NCBI GenBank assembly: GCA_965197825.1
Contig: CBDANW010000003.1
Coordinates: forward strand, 2,976,001 to 3,040,000
DNA length: 64,000 bases
Origin: CBDANW01 sp965197825
GTDB taxonomy: Bacteria; Acidobacteriota; Vicinamibacteria; Marinacidobacterales; DATDRI01
Direction: 5' to 3'
Made by a program: the position numbers and the translations under genes. The notes under the pieces are model-generated. The model had not been told where the DNA came from. It was given only the letters and a program-made list of their open reading frames with translations, and ran no database searches. Of the stretch, positions 1 through 10,698 are shown piece by piece (position 1 is the stretch's first letter; each line of letters begins with the position of its first letter).

Positions 1-319
1 CCACATTTTGCGTCACCAGTGTGAACTCCTCGACGCTCCGCTCGAGCCCCACCAGCGCCTCGTGCCCGGCATTGGGCAGGCAAGGGGCCAGCTTTTGCCG
101 TCGCCAGTCGTACCACTCCCAGCTCAGCTTTGGGTCTCTCGCGAAGGCCTCGGGCGTGGCAAGCTCTTCCGCTCTAAATTTCTTCCACAAACCGTCGGGG
201 CCGCGGAAAGTCGGTACGCCGCTTTCCGCCGAGATGCCGGCGCCGGTCAAGACGCTCACGCGCTTGGCGCTCGCGATCCGCTCGGCGGCTTCCCGGAGAG
301 CTTTGTCATCATGTTGCAC
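1..319 (-). CDS. NAD-dependent protein deacylase, Sir2 family (partial, C-terminus off the window)
   Basis: Reading the minus strand from a GTG at 319 gives 106 residues with the Sir2 NAD-binding signature GAGISAESGVPTFRG, followed by DGLWKKF and, at the window edge, TQNV, the start of the usual TQNxDxLH block. Sir2 enzymes remove acyl groups from lysines using NAD. The GTG is the only plausible start because a TAA lies three codons upstream in frame. No clear Shine-Dalgarno is seen. Only the N-terminal Rossmann part is present, so the zinc site and the acyl specificity cannot be judged. The 237 bases between this start and the next gene hold no other gene I can support. Confidence 0.85.
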   Translation of the reverse strand, partial: MQHDDKALREAAERIASAKRVSVLTGAGISAESGVPTFRGPDGLWKKFRAEELATPEAFARDPKLSWEWYDWRRQKLAPCLPNAGHEALVGLERSVEEFTLVTQNV

Positions 320-521
320 CGTCTGAGTTTATTCTACCCACCCTTGCTAGGCAACGCGTGCGTGCGTCTCCGAGTAGGGACGAGAAAAGTGGGCGTGATC
401 CGCCTTCCGCTTGTTGCGTATGTGACGGAATGTGAGTGGAGACGAAGGCGGCTTACTCTCGATTGTGTCGTCTCTTCTATGTGGCCATACAAGTCGCTCC
501 CCATCGCAGCGGCTTGGCCGC

Positions 522-550
522 TTGATGATTCTCATATGTTATGCTAGTAT
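522..550 (+). promoter_or_regulatory. Candidate promoter of the first vapBC pair, leaderless
   Basis: TTGATG (522-527), a 17-base spacer and TAGTAT (545-550) match sigma70 elements at four of six positions each. The predicted start of transcription falls at or next to the antitoxin ATG (557), and no Shine-Dalgarno precedes it, so the message may be leaderless. TCATAT (532-537) and ATATGA (555-560) form an inverted repeat across the -10 region and start codon, a plausible autoregulatory operator. Confidence 0.35.
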
Positions 551-556
551 GCAGAT

Positions 557-808
557 ATGAAACGCACCACCATTACACTTTCGGATGAGCTCGCGGAGCT
601 CGTCGAGCTCGAGGCTCAACGCCAGCGCGCGTCGGTTTCCGGGGTGATTCGCCAACTCCTCTCCCAAGCCTTTATGGGCACGGAGGAAAGGCCTCGTCAG
701 ATCCCGTGGGCAGGAATCGTGAACGACCCAAGTCTGGTTCACGGCAAGAGTATCGACGAAGAGCTGGAACGAGAATGGAGCGATGATATCGATCGCGATC
801 GTGGATAG
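557..808 (+). CDS. vapB: Antitoxin, ribbon-helix-helix (VapB/CopG-like)
   Basis: This 83-residue protein opens with MKRTTITLSDELAELVELEA, the strand-helix-helix pattern of CopG/Arc-type DNA-binding antitoxins. A likely toxin-binding tail follows, ending in acidic residues EELEREWSDDIDRD. It overlaps the downstream PIN toxin by 26 bases, as expected for translationally coupled toxin-antitoxin operons. Its expected role is to bind and neutralise the toxin and repress the operon. The exact subfamily is not resolved. Confidence 0.8.
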   Translation: MKRTTITLSDELAELVELEAQRQRASVSGVIRQLLSQAFMGTEERPRQIPWAGIVNDPSLVHGKSIDEELEREWSDDIDRDRG

Positions 809-1196
809 CGGACCGCTCCTCGCTTCTGCAAACACTGCCGACCCGCAACACGAGCCTTGCCTTGAGGCTCTGCAGTCTTCCGAATATCAGCTCGTCATCC
901 CTGCGCTCTGTGTTGCCGAGGTGACCTACCTACTGGGACGGCGGGAGGGAGCGAGGGCGGAGGCGGCGTTTCTCCGAGGCCTCGAGCCTTTCGATGTGCA
1001 GGCGCCAATACCTAACGAGTGGCCGCGGGTAGCCGATCTTGTCAAACAATACGAGAAGCTGGGACTGGGAGGAACCGACGCTTCAGTCATCTCGCTGGCC
1101 GAACGTTTCAAGACGGATATCATCCTCACGCTGGACCATCGGCACTTTGGGGCGATTCGACCGAGGCACTGCGACGCCTTTCGCATCCTCCCGTAG
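783..1196 (+). CDS. vapC: PIN-domain ribonuclease toxin (VapC-like)
   Basis: This 137-residue PIN protein has the expected acidic residues: IVDSGPL near the N-terminus (first Asp), CVAEVTYLLGR (Glu), LGGTDASVISLAER (Asp) and TLDHRHF (Asp). PIN toxins are magnesium-dependent RNases. It starts inside the antitoxin gene (ATG 783), and a GTG at 801 is an alternative start. Reading frame and length are intact, so this pair looks functional. Confidence 0.82.
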   Translation: MISIAIVDSGPLLASANTADPQHEPCLEALQSSEYQLVIPALCVAEVTYLLGRREGARAEAAFLRGLEPFDVQAPIPNEWPRVADLVKQYEKLGLGGTDASVISLAERFKTDIILTLDHRHFGAIRPRHCDAFRILP

Positions 1197-1260
1197 TGGT
1201 CACGCCGTTCGGCGCTCACGGAGTTGATAGGCCGTCATTCAGGACGCGGACACGTCGCAT

Positions 1261-1330
1261 GAGCTGCGGTTCTAGCTCATGAGCGGCGGCTGTGAGGGGC
1301 TGAGCTGCGGTTCTACGGAATGAGCTGCGG
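1261..1330. repeat. Short direct repeats between vapC and spoVR
   Basis: The 14-mer GAGCTGCGGTTCTA occurs at 1261-1274 and 1302-1315, and its first nine bases recur at 1322-1330. The region lies between converging genes. No T-tract follows, so I do not call a terminator. Confidence 0.5.
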
Positions 1331-1360
1331 CGGGGCAGCGCGAATCGGGAACCGTCGTAT

Positions 1361-2863
1361 TCAGAACTGAAGCTGGAGCGATTCCTCGAGCTCCCGGTCC
1401 TTCTGCTCTTGACCGTCGAAGCAGAGCAGTCGGCGGGTGCCCTCGACGATGGTTTCGAGGTTGACCGGGCGGCCCCAGATCTTGTGCATGTTGACCAGCA
1501 CGTCGCGAGCGTAGTCCAGGCGCAGGTCGATCCCATCGTGGCGATGGAAGAGATAGAACTCGCCCCGGTTCTCGTAGTTGGAATCCCCTACATAGATGAA
1601 GGGGTCGCCGAGATTCGTCAGCTGAAACAGAAGCTTTTCCTTCACCTTCTGGTAGTCACGATCCAGGATCACGTACTGGCCGGTCGATGGATCGTAGCCG
1701 TAGTTGAACAGACGGTGATGTTCACAGAACTCTGGCGTCAGGTGCGTGTCGATGAAGGATACGTCGTTGTAGATCTTTCTTACTTCGAATATCTTCTCTC
1801 GGCCTTGACCCAGCGACCGGTCCCATCGCCGCTTGGTCTCGATGTCGGTACACTCCTCGTACTCTTTTCCGAACCTCCCTTTGTTCCAACGATCTTCGAT
1901 GTCTCGAAACAGCTCCAGGCCTAGCTTGTAGGGGTTTATGACCCCCGGACGCGTGCCTAGCGTCCCAGAATGGTGATCGGCGTAGTCGATGAGCTCGGCA
2001 TCCGAAAGCTGTTTCTCGGTCATGATCTTGGAGTGCCAGTAGCTGGCCCATCCTTCGTTCATGATCTTGGTCATACCCTGTGGGGCGAAGTAATAACTTT
2101 CCTTCCGCACGATGGAAAGGATGTCCTGTTGCCAGTCCTCGAGAGGTGCATTCTCGATGAGAAACAAGAGGATGTCTTTTTCCGGGGATTCCGGCACTCT
2201 TCGCTTGCGCTTGCGGCCTTCCTCGATTTGCTTCTTCTGTTGCTCCAGAAAGTCCGACGGGTTGATATACCGGTCCATGTAGTCCTTGCTGCGGAGCTTC
2301 GGCACCGCGACGCGGTCCCCGGGAACCGAATCGTCCGGCAACTCTTTTTCACGACGTTTTATGTATGGCAAGTGCTGATCGATCAGATTTTCCAACGAGA
2401 GCACGGAGTCCAGAAACTCCTCTACCACCTCGAATCCAAAACGATCGATGTAGCGGCGGACGCGGGTGGCATGGTTCGCCATCTGGTCAATCATCTTGCG
2501 ATTGGTATGGCTGAACCACAGGTTGTTCTTGAAGAAGTCACAGTGACCATACACATGCGCGATCACGAGCTTTTGATCGGTCGCGCTGTTGTTCTTCATC
2601 AAGTAGGCGTAGCAGGGGTCGCTATTGATGACTAGCTCGTAGATCTTCGACAGGCCGTAGGTGTAGCCTTTGGAGAGCTTTTCGTACTCCATCCCGAAAC
2701 GCCAGTGAGGATAGCGAGTGGGGAAACCCTGATAGGAGGCGACTTCGTTCAGTTGATCGTAATCGAGAAGCTCGAAGATCGTATCGTTGAAATCGAGCCC
2801 GTAGTCGCGAGCATCCTCCCAAACCGAAAGCCTGATCTTCTCCAAATCCGGAGGTAGATTCAT
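1361..2863 (-). CDS. spoVR: SpoVR family protein
   Basis: This intact 500-residue protein starts at MNLPPDLEK (ATG 2863); the open frame extends 53 codons upstream, but that part is low-quality sequence overlapping the yeaH stop region. Family features include GFPTRYPHWRFGMEYE near the N-terminus, HVYGHCDFFKNN, MNEGWASYWH and NPYKLGLELFRDIEDRW. SpoVR/YcgB proteins are linked genetically to the kinase PrkA (YeaG) and to YeaH in sporulation or starvation responses, but their biochemistry is unknown. It is the last gene of the minus-strand prkA-yeaH-spoVR cluster and the only one of the three without a frameshift. Confidence 0.93.
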   Translation of the reverse strand: MNLPPDLEKIRLSVWEDARDYGLDFNDTIFELLDYDQLNEVASYQGFPTRYPHWRFGMEYEKLSKGYTYGLSKIYELVINSDPCYAYLMKNNSATDQKLVIAHVYGHCDFFKNNLWFSHTNRKMIDQMANHATRVRRYIDRFGFEVVEEFLDSVLSLENLIDQHLPYIKRREKELPDDSVPGDRVAVPKLRSKDYMDRYINPSDFLEQQKKQIEEGRKRKRRVPESPEKDILLFLIENAPLEDWQQDILSIVRKESYYFAPQGMTKIMNEGWASYWHSKIMTEKQLSDAELIDYADHHSGTLGTRPGVINPYKLGLELFRDIEDRWNKGRFGKEYEECTDIETKRRWDRSLGQGREKIFEVRKIYNDVSFIDTHLTPEFCEHHRLFNYGYDPSTGQYVILDRDYQKVKEKLLFQLTNLGDPFIYVGDSNYENRGEFYLFHRHDGIDLRLDYARDVLVNMHKIWGRPVNLETIVEGTRRLLCFDGQEQKDRELEESLQLQF

Positions 2864-2915
2864 CGCCCGTCTACCGCCCCTTGCCGAGGAAAGTCTTGAT
2901 GGAGTTGAAAATGTG

Positions 2916-3978
2916 CTACCGCCCCTCGATTCGAGACAGGGACACGTGATCGATGCCCTCGAAGCGATCCGCCAACATGTCCAGAAACTTCCCGCTTCCG
3001 TATCGCCCCTCGACCTGGCCATAGCAGAACAAGTTCACTCGGGGGAGCAGGCGCGTGGTTATCAAGTCGATGCAGGACTCGTTGTCGCCATCGGATAGAT
3101 TGTCGCCATCCGAGAAATGGAAGAGGTAGATGTTCCAGTCATCGGTCGGGTAGTGGCGCTCGATCAGGCCGGCGGCGAGCTGATAGGCCGAGGAGATTCG
3201 CGTCCCTCCGGACTCTCGCAGGTGATAGAACGTTTCTTCGTCCACCTCTTTGGCATCCGTGTCGTGAACGATGTAGCGGCTCTCGATCCCGCGATACTGC
3301 GAGCGCAACCATGTGTCGATCCAGAAGGATTCGATGCGAACGATCTCCTTTTGCTCGTCTTCCATCGAGCCGGACACATCCATCATGTACACGATCACCG
3401 CGTTCGCGGTAGGTCCGGGAACTTTCTTGCGATCGCGATATCGAAGATCCTCTCGAATGGGAACGATGACCGGTTGCTCCGGAGAATAGCTTCCGGAGGC
3501 GATCTGGCGCTTGAGCGCCTGCTTGTAAGTCCGCTTGAAATGCCGGAGCGACTCGGGCCCCACGCGGTTGATGCCGACGTAACGGTCCTCTTCCTGAATG
3601 ATGTTTTTTTTGCCCCGCGGCTGAATGCGCTGGAGCTCGAGCTCCTCGCCGAGAATCTTGGCTAGCTCGGAAAGCTGAACATCCACTTCTAGCAGATGCT
3701 CGCCGGGCATGTTCCCCGCTCCACCGCCCTCGCCTTCTCCGGGCGCCGCGCCGATAGGAGTTCCGGACTCACCTTCGCCTTGACCGACGCCGCCAATACG
3801 ACGTGGGGCATAGCGAAACGTCGGGAGCTCGACCTGCGGTACGGGGATGGAAACGTAGTCTTTGCCCCGGCGGCCGATGAACTCGCCGCGGGTAATGTAG
3901 CGCTTCAGGTTTCTACGGATGGCACCACGAACGATCTGTTTGAACCGGTTCTTGATCTAGCTCGATATTGAGAACCAT
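2916..3978 (-). pseudogene. yeaH: YeaH/YhbH (DUF444) von Willebrand A protein, one frameshift near the start
   Basis: From ATG 3978 the frame reads MVLNIELDQ and then breaks. Shifting by one base around 3946-3952 restores NRFKQIVRGAIRRNLKRY, IGRRGKDYVSIPVPQ and LPTFRYA, the conserved DUF444 N-terminus, followed by a Gly/Glu-rich linker and a vWA domain with the metal-binding DVSGSM motif. In the restored frame a TAG directly precedes the conserved block and no normal start codon is nearby, so the break is real in this sequence. One extra base gives 353 residues. Known YeaH partners are YeaG (PrkA) and YcgB (SpoVR), and the three sit together here. Either the gene has recently decayed or the base is an assembly error. 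Confidence 0.85.
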
Positions 3979-4005
3979 TCCGACGCTTTGTTTGAAGCTG
4001 GGGCG

Positions 4006-6067
<2,062 letters not shown>

Positions 6068-6139
6068 GAGGCTCTGCCCTCCGTGTTCAGATAGAAGCGG
6101 CCATATCGTCGTCTTGTGGAAAAGTTGGCTTACAATCCA

Positions 6140-6168
6140 TGATAGGAACGGCAGTCCAGTTTGTCAAT
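6140..6168 (-). promoter_or_regulatory. Strong sigma70-type promoter of the prkA operon
   Basis: On the minus strand TTGACA (6163-6168), a 17-base spacer and TATCAT (6140-6145) match the vegetative consensus at 11 of 12 positions. Transcription would start near 6133, leaving a leader of about 66 bases before the prkA ATG at 6067. Confidence 0.65.
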
Positions 6169-6287
6169 TGAATCCAACCAGATACGGCCCGGGGGAGCGC
6201 TTTCCGACGATGGACCGGTGCCACCGAAAGGGGACAGTGTCGAGGAGCGTGGCCTAGAAGCGCTGGGAACCCTAGCGTTGGGTCGTT

Positions 6288-7841
6288 TCAAGGCGTGACG
6301 TCGGGTGCGACGTACCAATTGTAGTCACAGAAAGGCGTGATGGTACCTTGCTTCGTAATGTGCTCGATGAGTAGATTCCTGACTTCTTCGGAGGATCGCC
6401 AGAGAACGTCGGCGCCTTTTAGCATCCGATAACCTCCGCCCGCCGCCGCCCGATAGTTCGTGGTCACGAGCTTGAAGGTCTCCTCGGGATCCATCTGGCG
6501 GCCCTGATAGCTGAGCTCTCGTATGCGCTGCCCGACCGGTCGGGTTGGGTCGATCCGGTAGTGGGCTCCCGCCAGCATGTCGAGATTGTAGGCGCGCACG
6601 CCGGGATCGGGCTCGATGACGAGCTGGCCCGTCTCGGGATCGGGACGACCGCTCTGGTAGTAGCGAGCCGAGTGCTCCAGTGCCTCCTTGATCTGGTCAC
6701 CGCTTACCTCCACAACGGCCAGCGTGTTGTCGTATATATAAAAGGAGAAGAGCTCCTGGACGGTGATCGGTCCAGCCGGGATGCCCTGGTAGCGGTAGGG
6801 CAAGAGCGCCGCCATCGAGAGCTGGGCTCCGCTTTCCTCCAGCATGACGCGCTGAAGAAGATCCATCATCGGGGTATCCCGAAAACGAGCACGTTCGGCG
6901 CTGATGCGTGCCTCTGCCTCACCGATGACACTATTAATGTAGGCCATGGTCCGATCGTGGTAGGGCCGTGCGAGATTGAGCAACTCCTCGCTGGGCTCGA
7001 CGCCGGCGGTGGAAAGAAGTGCTCCTTCCCATCGCTCGAGGCTCAGCTCACCCGACGCGCTTCGTTCGAAGTAGAGATCGACGCGGCAAAGGGAATCTCC
7101 CCAGCGGCCCGGCTCGCAGACGACGACTCCGTTGACCTCCTGTGGCTCGACTCTCTGATGGGCATGTCCCAAGAGCACGACATCGATCCCGGGAACATCT
7201 CTGGTTAGCCGATAGGCCTGATTCTCGTACTCGGTCTCATTGGATAGACCCGTGAGGAGATCCCTTTCCAGTCCCTGATGCGTCACCGCCACGACGACGT
7301 CGACCCCTTCCTTTTCACGAAGCAAAGGGACGTAGCGGCGAGCCGTCTCCACGGTATCCAAGAACGTAAGTCCCGCGTAGTTCTCCGGAGTCTCCCAATT
7401 TGGGACGTTGGGCGTGATGAGGCCAAGGATTCCCACGCGCACCCCGTCCATCTCCTTCACCAAGTAAGGAGTAAAGAACGGAGTCCCGTCCTCTTTCACG
7501 ACGTTGGCGGAAAGCCAGGGAAAAGAAGCGTCGTGGCGGGCGCTCTCGATTGCGGGCAGCCCGAAGTTGAACTCGTGGTTGCCAACCGCCATGGCGTCGA
7601 AACGGAGGTGGCTCATCGCCAGCATCGTTGGATCAGGGGGGCCGGGGTGCTTTCGATGATGGTAGTAGCCGAGTGGTGACCCCTGGATCGTGTCTCCCGC
7701 GTCCAGTAGCAGCACCGGATTCCCCTCCGCGCGCACGCCGTCTACAAGGGTCGCCACGCGCGACAAACCAATGTCTGCCTCTCGGGCTCGGAAATAGTCG
7801 TATGGAAAGATGTAGGCGTGCAGATCGCTGGTGTGGAGCAA
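6288..7841 (-). CDS. Bifunctional metallophosphoesterase / 5'-nucleotidase (UshA/CpdB-like)
   Basis: About 517 residues: an N-terminal calcineurin-like domain with TSDLHAY, DAGDTIQGSP, GNHEFNFG and GHAHQRVE (metal ligands), then a 5'-nucleotidase C-terminal domain with YDNTLAVVEVSG, YNLDMLAGAHYRID and TNYRAAAGGGY. It hydrolyses nucleotides or 2',3'-cyclic nucleotides, normally in the periplasm. The only usable start is TTG 7841, which falls inside the first beta strand. The in-frame bases upstream still read HAQPSEHIT like a lost mature N-terminus, but have no start codon before a TAG. No signal peptide is therefore visible, so the true N-terminus may be damaged. Confidence 0.85.
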   Translation of the reverse strand: MLHTSDLHAYIFPYDYFRAREADIGLSRVATLVDGVRAEGNPVLLLDAGDTIQGSPLGYYHHRKHPGPPDPTMLAMSHLRFDAMAVGNHEFNFGLPAIESARHDASFPWLSANVVKEDGTPFFTPYLVKEMDGVRVGILGLITPNVPNWETPENYAGLTFLDTVETARRYVPLLREKEGVDVVVAVTHQGLERDLLTGLSNETEYENQAYRLTRDVPGIDVVLLGHAHQRVEPQEVNGVVVCEPGRWGDSLCRVDLYFERSASGELSLERWEGALLSTAGVEPSEELLNLARPYHDRTMAYINSVIGEAEARISAERARFRDTPMMDLLQRVMLEESGAQLSMAALLPYRYQGIPAGPITVQELFSFYIYDNTLAVVEVSGDQIKEALEHSARYYQSGRPDPETGQLVIEPDPGVRAYNLDMLAGAHYRIDPTRPVGQRIRELSYQGRQMDPEETFKLVTTNYRAAAGGGYRMLKGADVLWRSSEEVRNLLIEHITKQGTITPFCDYNWYVAPDVTP

Positions 7842-8004
7842 GGTGATGTGCTCCGACGGTTGTGCGTGAAGCGGATTCTCGAGAAGAGAAAAGGGGATTG
7901 CGCCCGGCTCCGAATGTGCGCTAGATTCGTCCTAGCTAGTACCCAACCTGACCCGAAATGGAGGTTCTCGAGCCTGGCTTGGTGCATCTAACGAGGCGAT
8001 TCAG

Positions 8005-8247
8005 ATGACCCCTAGCACCGATCCACCGAAAGAGATGGCGGGAAAGGAAGCCGCCGCCCTCGGCCTCCTGGTGATCGTAGTCGGGGCCCTTCTCTTCGCT
8101 GCTTTTTCTTTCCTTACGTTTGGCGTGCCTCTCATCGTGGTCGCCGTCGCGGGTCTCATCTGGATCTACGTCGGCATCATGCGTTGGGTCGACCGTGCCT
8201 TCACCAAGCGAGCCGAACATCCTCCGGACAACAGCGACTCCCAGTGA
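8005..8247 (+). CDS. Small two-helix membrane protein, unknown function
   Basis: An 80-residue protein with a charged N-terminus (MTPSTDPPKEMAGKE) and two hydrophobic stretches at about residues 18-37 and 40-58, separated by FGVP; the tail is polar (RAFTKRAEHPPDNSDSQ). Both termini would lie on the same side of the membrane. Its TGA overlaps the GTG start of the next gene, so the two are translationally coupled. I do not recognise a family. Confidence 0.65.
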   Translation: MTPSTDPPKEMAGKEAAALGLLVIVVGALLFAAFSFLTFGVPLIVVAVAGLIWIYVGIMRWVDRAFTKRAEHPPDNSDSQ

Positions 8248-8681
8248 CCCTCAAAGAGCTTCTTTCCGGGCGACCGAAGATCGTCGCCCGGACCAAGAGC
8301 GGCAAATGTTTGAAGGGCTACTTGCGCGACGGCCGAGTCCTCATCACACGGGGCGTCCTTCGCATGACCACGGTCGACAGCCAAGAGTTGCCTGTGGATC
8401 TCAATCAACTCAAAGGAGTCTTCTTCGTCCGCGACTTCGACGGCAACAAGAATCATTTAGAGAGCAAGATCTTGGTCACCGATCCGGAACGCCCGGGCCT
8501 CCGTGTTCGACTGCGGTTCGAAGACAACGAGACGATGGAAGGAGTCATCGAGAACCATCTCGATCTGCTTCAGGCCAGCGGCTTCTTCTTCTGGCCGGCC
8601 GATCCCGAGGCGAACAACGATTTGATCTTCGTCATAAAGTCGGCGTTGCTCGGCTTCCGGGTGCTGGGCGTCAAAGGTTAG
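8244..8681 (+). CDS. Small beta-rich protein of unknown function (resembles DUF6982)
   Basis: 145 residues from a GTG that overlaps the upstream stop (GTGA at 8244-8247). Recognisable blocks are GVFFVRDFDGN, RVRLRFEDNETMEGV and GFFFWPADPEANNDLIFV. This pattern resembles a domain found alone or beside PilZ domains in acidobacterial and myxobacterial proteins, which I believe is DUF6982 but cannot confirm. No signal peptide or catalytic motif is seen. Coupling to the small membrane protein suggests the two act together at the membrane, which is inference. It converges on selB, leaving 13 bases between the stops. Confidence 0.65.
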   Translation: MTLKELLSGRPKIVARTKSGKCLKGYLRDGRVLITRGVLRMTTVDSQELPVDLNQLKGVFFVRDFDGNKNHLESKILVTDPERPGLRVRLRFEDNETMEGVIENHLDLLQASGFFFWPADPEANNDLIFVIKSALLGFRVLGVKG

Positions 8682-8694
8682 ATTAGAAACTGGC

Positions 8695-10602
8695 CTACAG
8701 AACGACCCGTTCCTTGCCCACCCGCCGCGTCACACGCTCTCGATCGAGCCACTCGAGCAGAGGAATCGCGTACTTGCGCGTGACCCCAACGAGCTGCTTG
8801 AAGAAGGCGACGTCGACGAGATCGTTCTTCTGCTTTTCGCGGCGGACGGCACTCTTTAGCTCCTCCAGTACTTCACCGTGAAACACCATCCCCTCGGCGA
8901 CTCGGATCAACGTGCCCTCGTTGATGAGCAGCCGTTCGATCCGCGCCAGAAGTTTGGGATCCTTGCGGTGGCGAGCCGCGACGTCCGCCAGAGAAGCCGG
9001 TTGGAATCCGGCCCGGCGATAGGTCTCGGTGAGAAAATCGCGAGTCTCTTGTTCTTCCGAGGACAGCTCGATTCGGTGATCGGCGCTGGCGACCCACTCG
9101 CGTGAGGTCCGCGCCTTGCCAACTTGATGGAGGCGGGCCAGGACCCATTCGAATACCTCCACCGGTGCCGCGCCGGTCGTCTTTTCCCGTAGCTCGCCTC
9201 TCGGCATCCCCTCTCGCAGCGGGTTCGCCGCGTGGAATGTTCGCAGCTCCGTCTCCATTCGCTCCGCGATGTCTCGAACGCATTCCGGCGACACGAGCAG
9301 CAGGGGCTGTCGGGAGACCGGGAACACGCGTTCCTTGTCGATCAGGCGCTCGACGATTCGCGGGAGAGCGGTCGCATCCACGCCGAGCCGCCGGGCGAGC
9401 TCAGGGCCCAAGATCCCTCGAGTGCCCGCTTCGGCAACGAAGATGGCTGCTGCTTCGACGGCATCTCCCGAGCGAATCGCGGTGAGCCGCGCAACGACGT
9501 CGCTGCTGCTGACGGAGTGCTTGGGAGGAGCCGCATCCAGAATTTCACCGCCCCCGATGGTCTCGAGCGGCGAGTAACGCCGAACGATGAACCGATCTCC
9601 AGGCGACGCGACCATGGGCGTTTCGAGCCGAAACTGCACCAGTCCTCGGCTGCCCGGCAGAATGGCTTCTTGCTTTCCTAGGACGCGAACGCGAGCCACC
9701 GAGACGGCGGTTCCCAGATGGAGGTGCACGCGCGACAAGTCTTTGATGGGCGCGGGGGCCGAGGCCAATGCCTCCAAGTCCGCGTCCAACATCAGGCTGG
9801 AACGAAGAGTTTGCGGACGAATGAGCGAGTCGCCACGTAGGACCCGACCCACCTCGACACCCTGAAGGTTGACGGCGGTGCGTTGACCGGCGAGGGCTCG
9901 ATCGACCGGTGCGCCATGCACCTGTAGCCCGCGCACGCGTGCCGACAAGCCTCGCGGAACGATTTCCACCTCTTCATCGACGTCGATGGAGCCAGAAACG
10001 AGAGTCCCGGTCGCGACCACGCCAAATCCCTTCATGGAAAAAACGCGGTCCACCGGGAGGCGGAAGAGGCCGGAGGTGTGGCGGCCCTCGACGCCCGCGG
10101 CAACCGCAAGGAGAGCGCGTTTCACTTGTTCGACTCCTTCTCCCGTCTTCGAGGAGACGAAAACGACCGGTGCGTCTTCGAGGGAGCTGCCGCGAATCAG
10201 CTCGCGGACCTCGATCGCCGCGACCTCGCGGACCTCGGGCTCCACCAAGTCCACCTTGGTCATCACGACCAGCCCCCGGGGAACGTGAAGCAAGCGGCAG
10301 ATTTCGAGGTGCTCACGAGTCTGCGGCATGACCGACTCGTCCGCCGCCACGACCAGCATCACGATGTCGATGCCGCCCACTCCGGCCAGCATGTTCTTGA
10401 CGAAGCGTTCGTGGCCTGGGACGTCCACGAACCCCAGGCTGAGGCGATCCGCATCCCGCAGAAACGCGAAGCCCAGATCGATGGTGATGCCTCTTTCCTT
10501 TTCCTCTTTGAGTCGGTCGGGATCGGTGCCGGTGAGCGCCTGCACCAGCGCACTCTTACCGTGGTCGATGTGTCCGGCGGTGCCGACGATCACGTGTTTC
10601 AT
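8695..10602 (-). CDS. selB: Selenocysteine-specific translation elongation factor SelB
   Basis: 635 residues. The N-terminal GTPase domain has GTAGHIDHGKSALVQAL (G1), the switch block ERGITIDLGFAFL, DVPGHERFVKNML (G3) and MTKVD (G4). EF-Tu-like beta barrels follow, and the C-terminal third has winged-helix repeats that bind the SECIS hairpin (for example KNDLVDVAFFKQLVGVTRKY at the end). SelB carries Sec-tRNA to UGA codons preceded by a SECIS element. The ending LLEWLDRERVTRRVGKERVVL is typical of bacterial SelB. No selA, selD or tRNA-Sec lies in this window, so the rest of the pathway must be elsewhere. Confidence 0.95.
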   Translation of the reverse strand: MKHVIVGTAGHIDHGKSALVQALTGTDPDRLKEEKERGITIDLGFAFLRDADRLSLGFVDVPGHERFVKNMLAGVGGIDIVMLVVAADESVMPQTREHLEICRLLHVPRGLVVMTKVDLVEPEVREVAAIEVRELIRGSSLEDAPVVFVSSKTGEGVEQVKRALLAVAAGVEGRHTSGLFRLPVDRVFSMKGFGVVATGTLVSGSIDVDEEVEIVPRGLSARVRGLQVHGAPVDRALAGQRTAVNLQGVEVGRVLRGDSLIRPQTLRSSLMLDADLEALASAPAPIKDLSRVHLHLGTAVSVARVRVLGKQEAILPGSRGLVQFRLETPMVASPGDRFIVRRYSPLETIGGGEILDAAPPKHSVSSSDVVARLTAIRSGDAVEAAAIFVAEAGTRGILGPELARRLGVDATALPRIVERLIDKERVFPVSRQPLLLVSPECVRDIAERMETELRTFHAANPLREGMPRGELREKTTGAAPVEVFEWVLARLHQVGKARTSREWVASADHRIELSSEEQETRDFLTETYRRAGFQPASLADVAARHRKDPKLLARIERLLINEGTLIRVAEGMVFHGEVLEELKSAVRREKQKNDLVDVAFFKQLVGVTRKYAIPLLEWLDRERVTRRVGKERVVL

Positions 10603-10612
10603 GGCGATCGCT

Positions 10613-10625
10613 GGCTATGATAGCC
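10613..10625. promoter_or_regulatory. Palindrome just upstream of selB
   Basis: GGCTATGATAGCC is a perfect 13-base palindrome about 10 bases before the selB ATG, in the 96-base gap shared with the divergent DsbA-like gene. It could be a protein-binding site or an RNA hairpin in the selB leader; no function is shown by the sequence. Confidence 0.3.
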
Positions 10626-10698
10626 GAGGCCCCCCATAAGCAAAACCCAAGCAAGGCCCTCCCAACCGTGTGTTATCATGAACGGAAGAGAGGTGACC

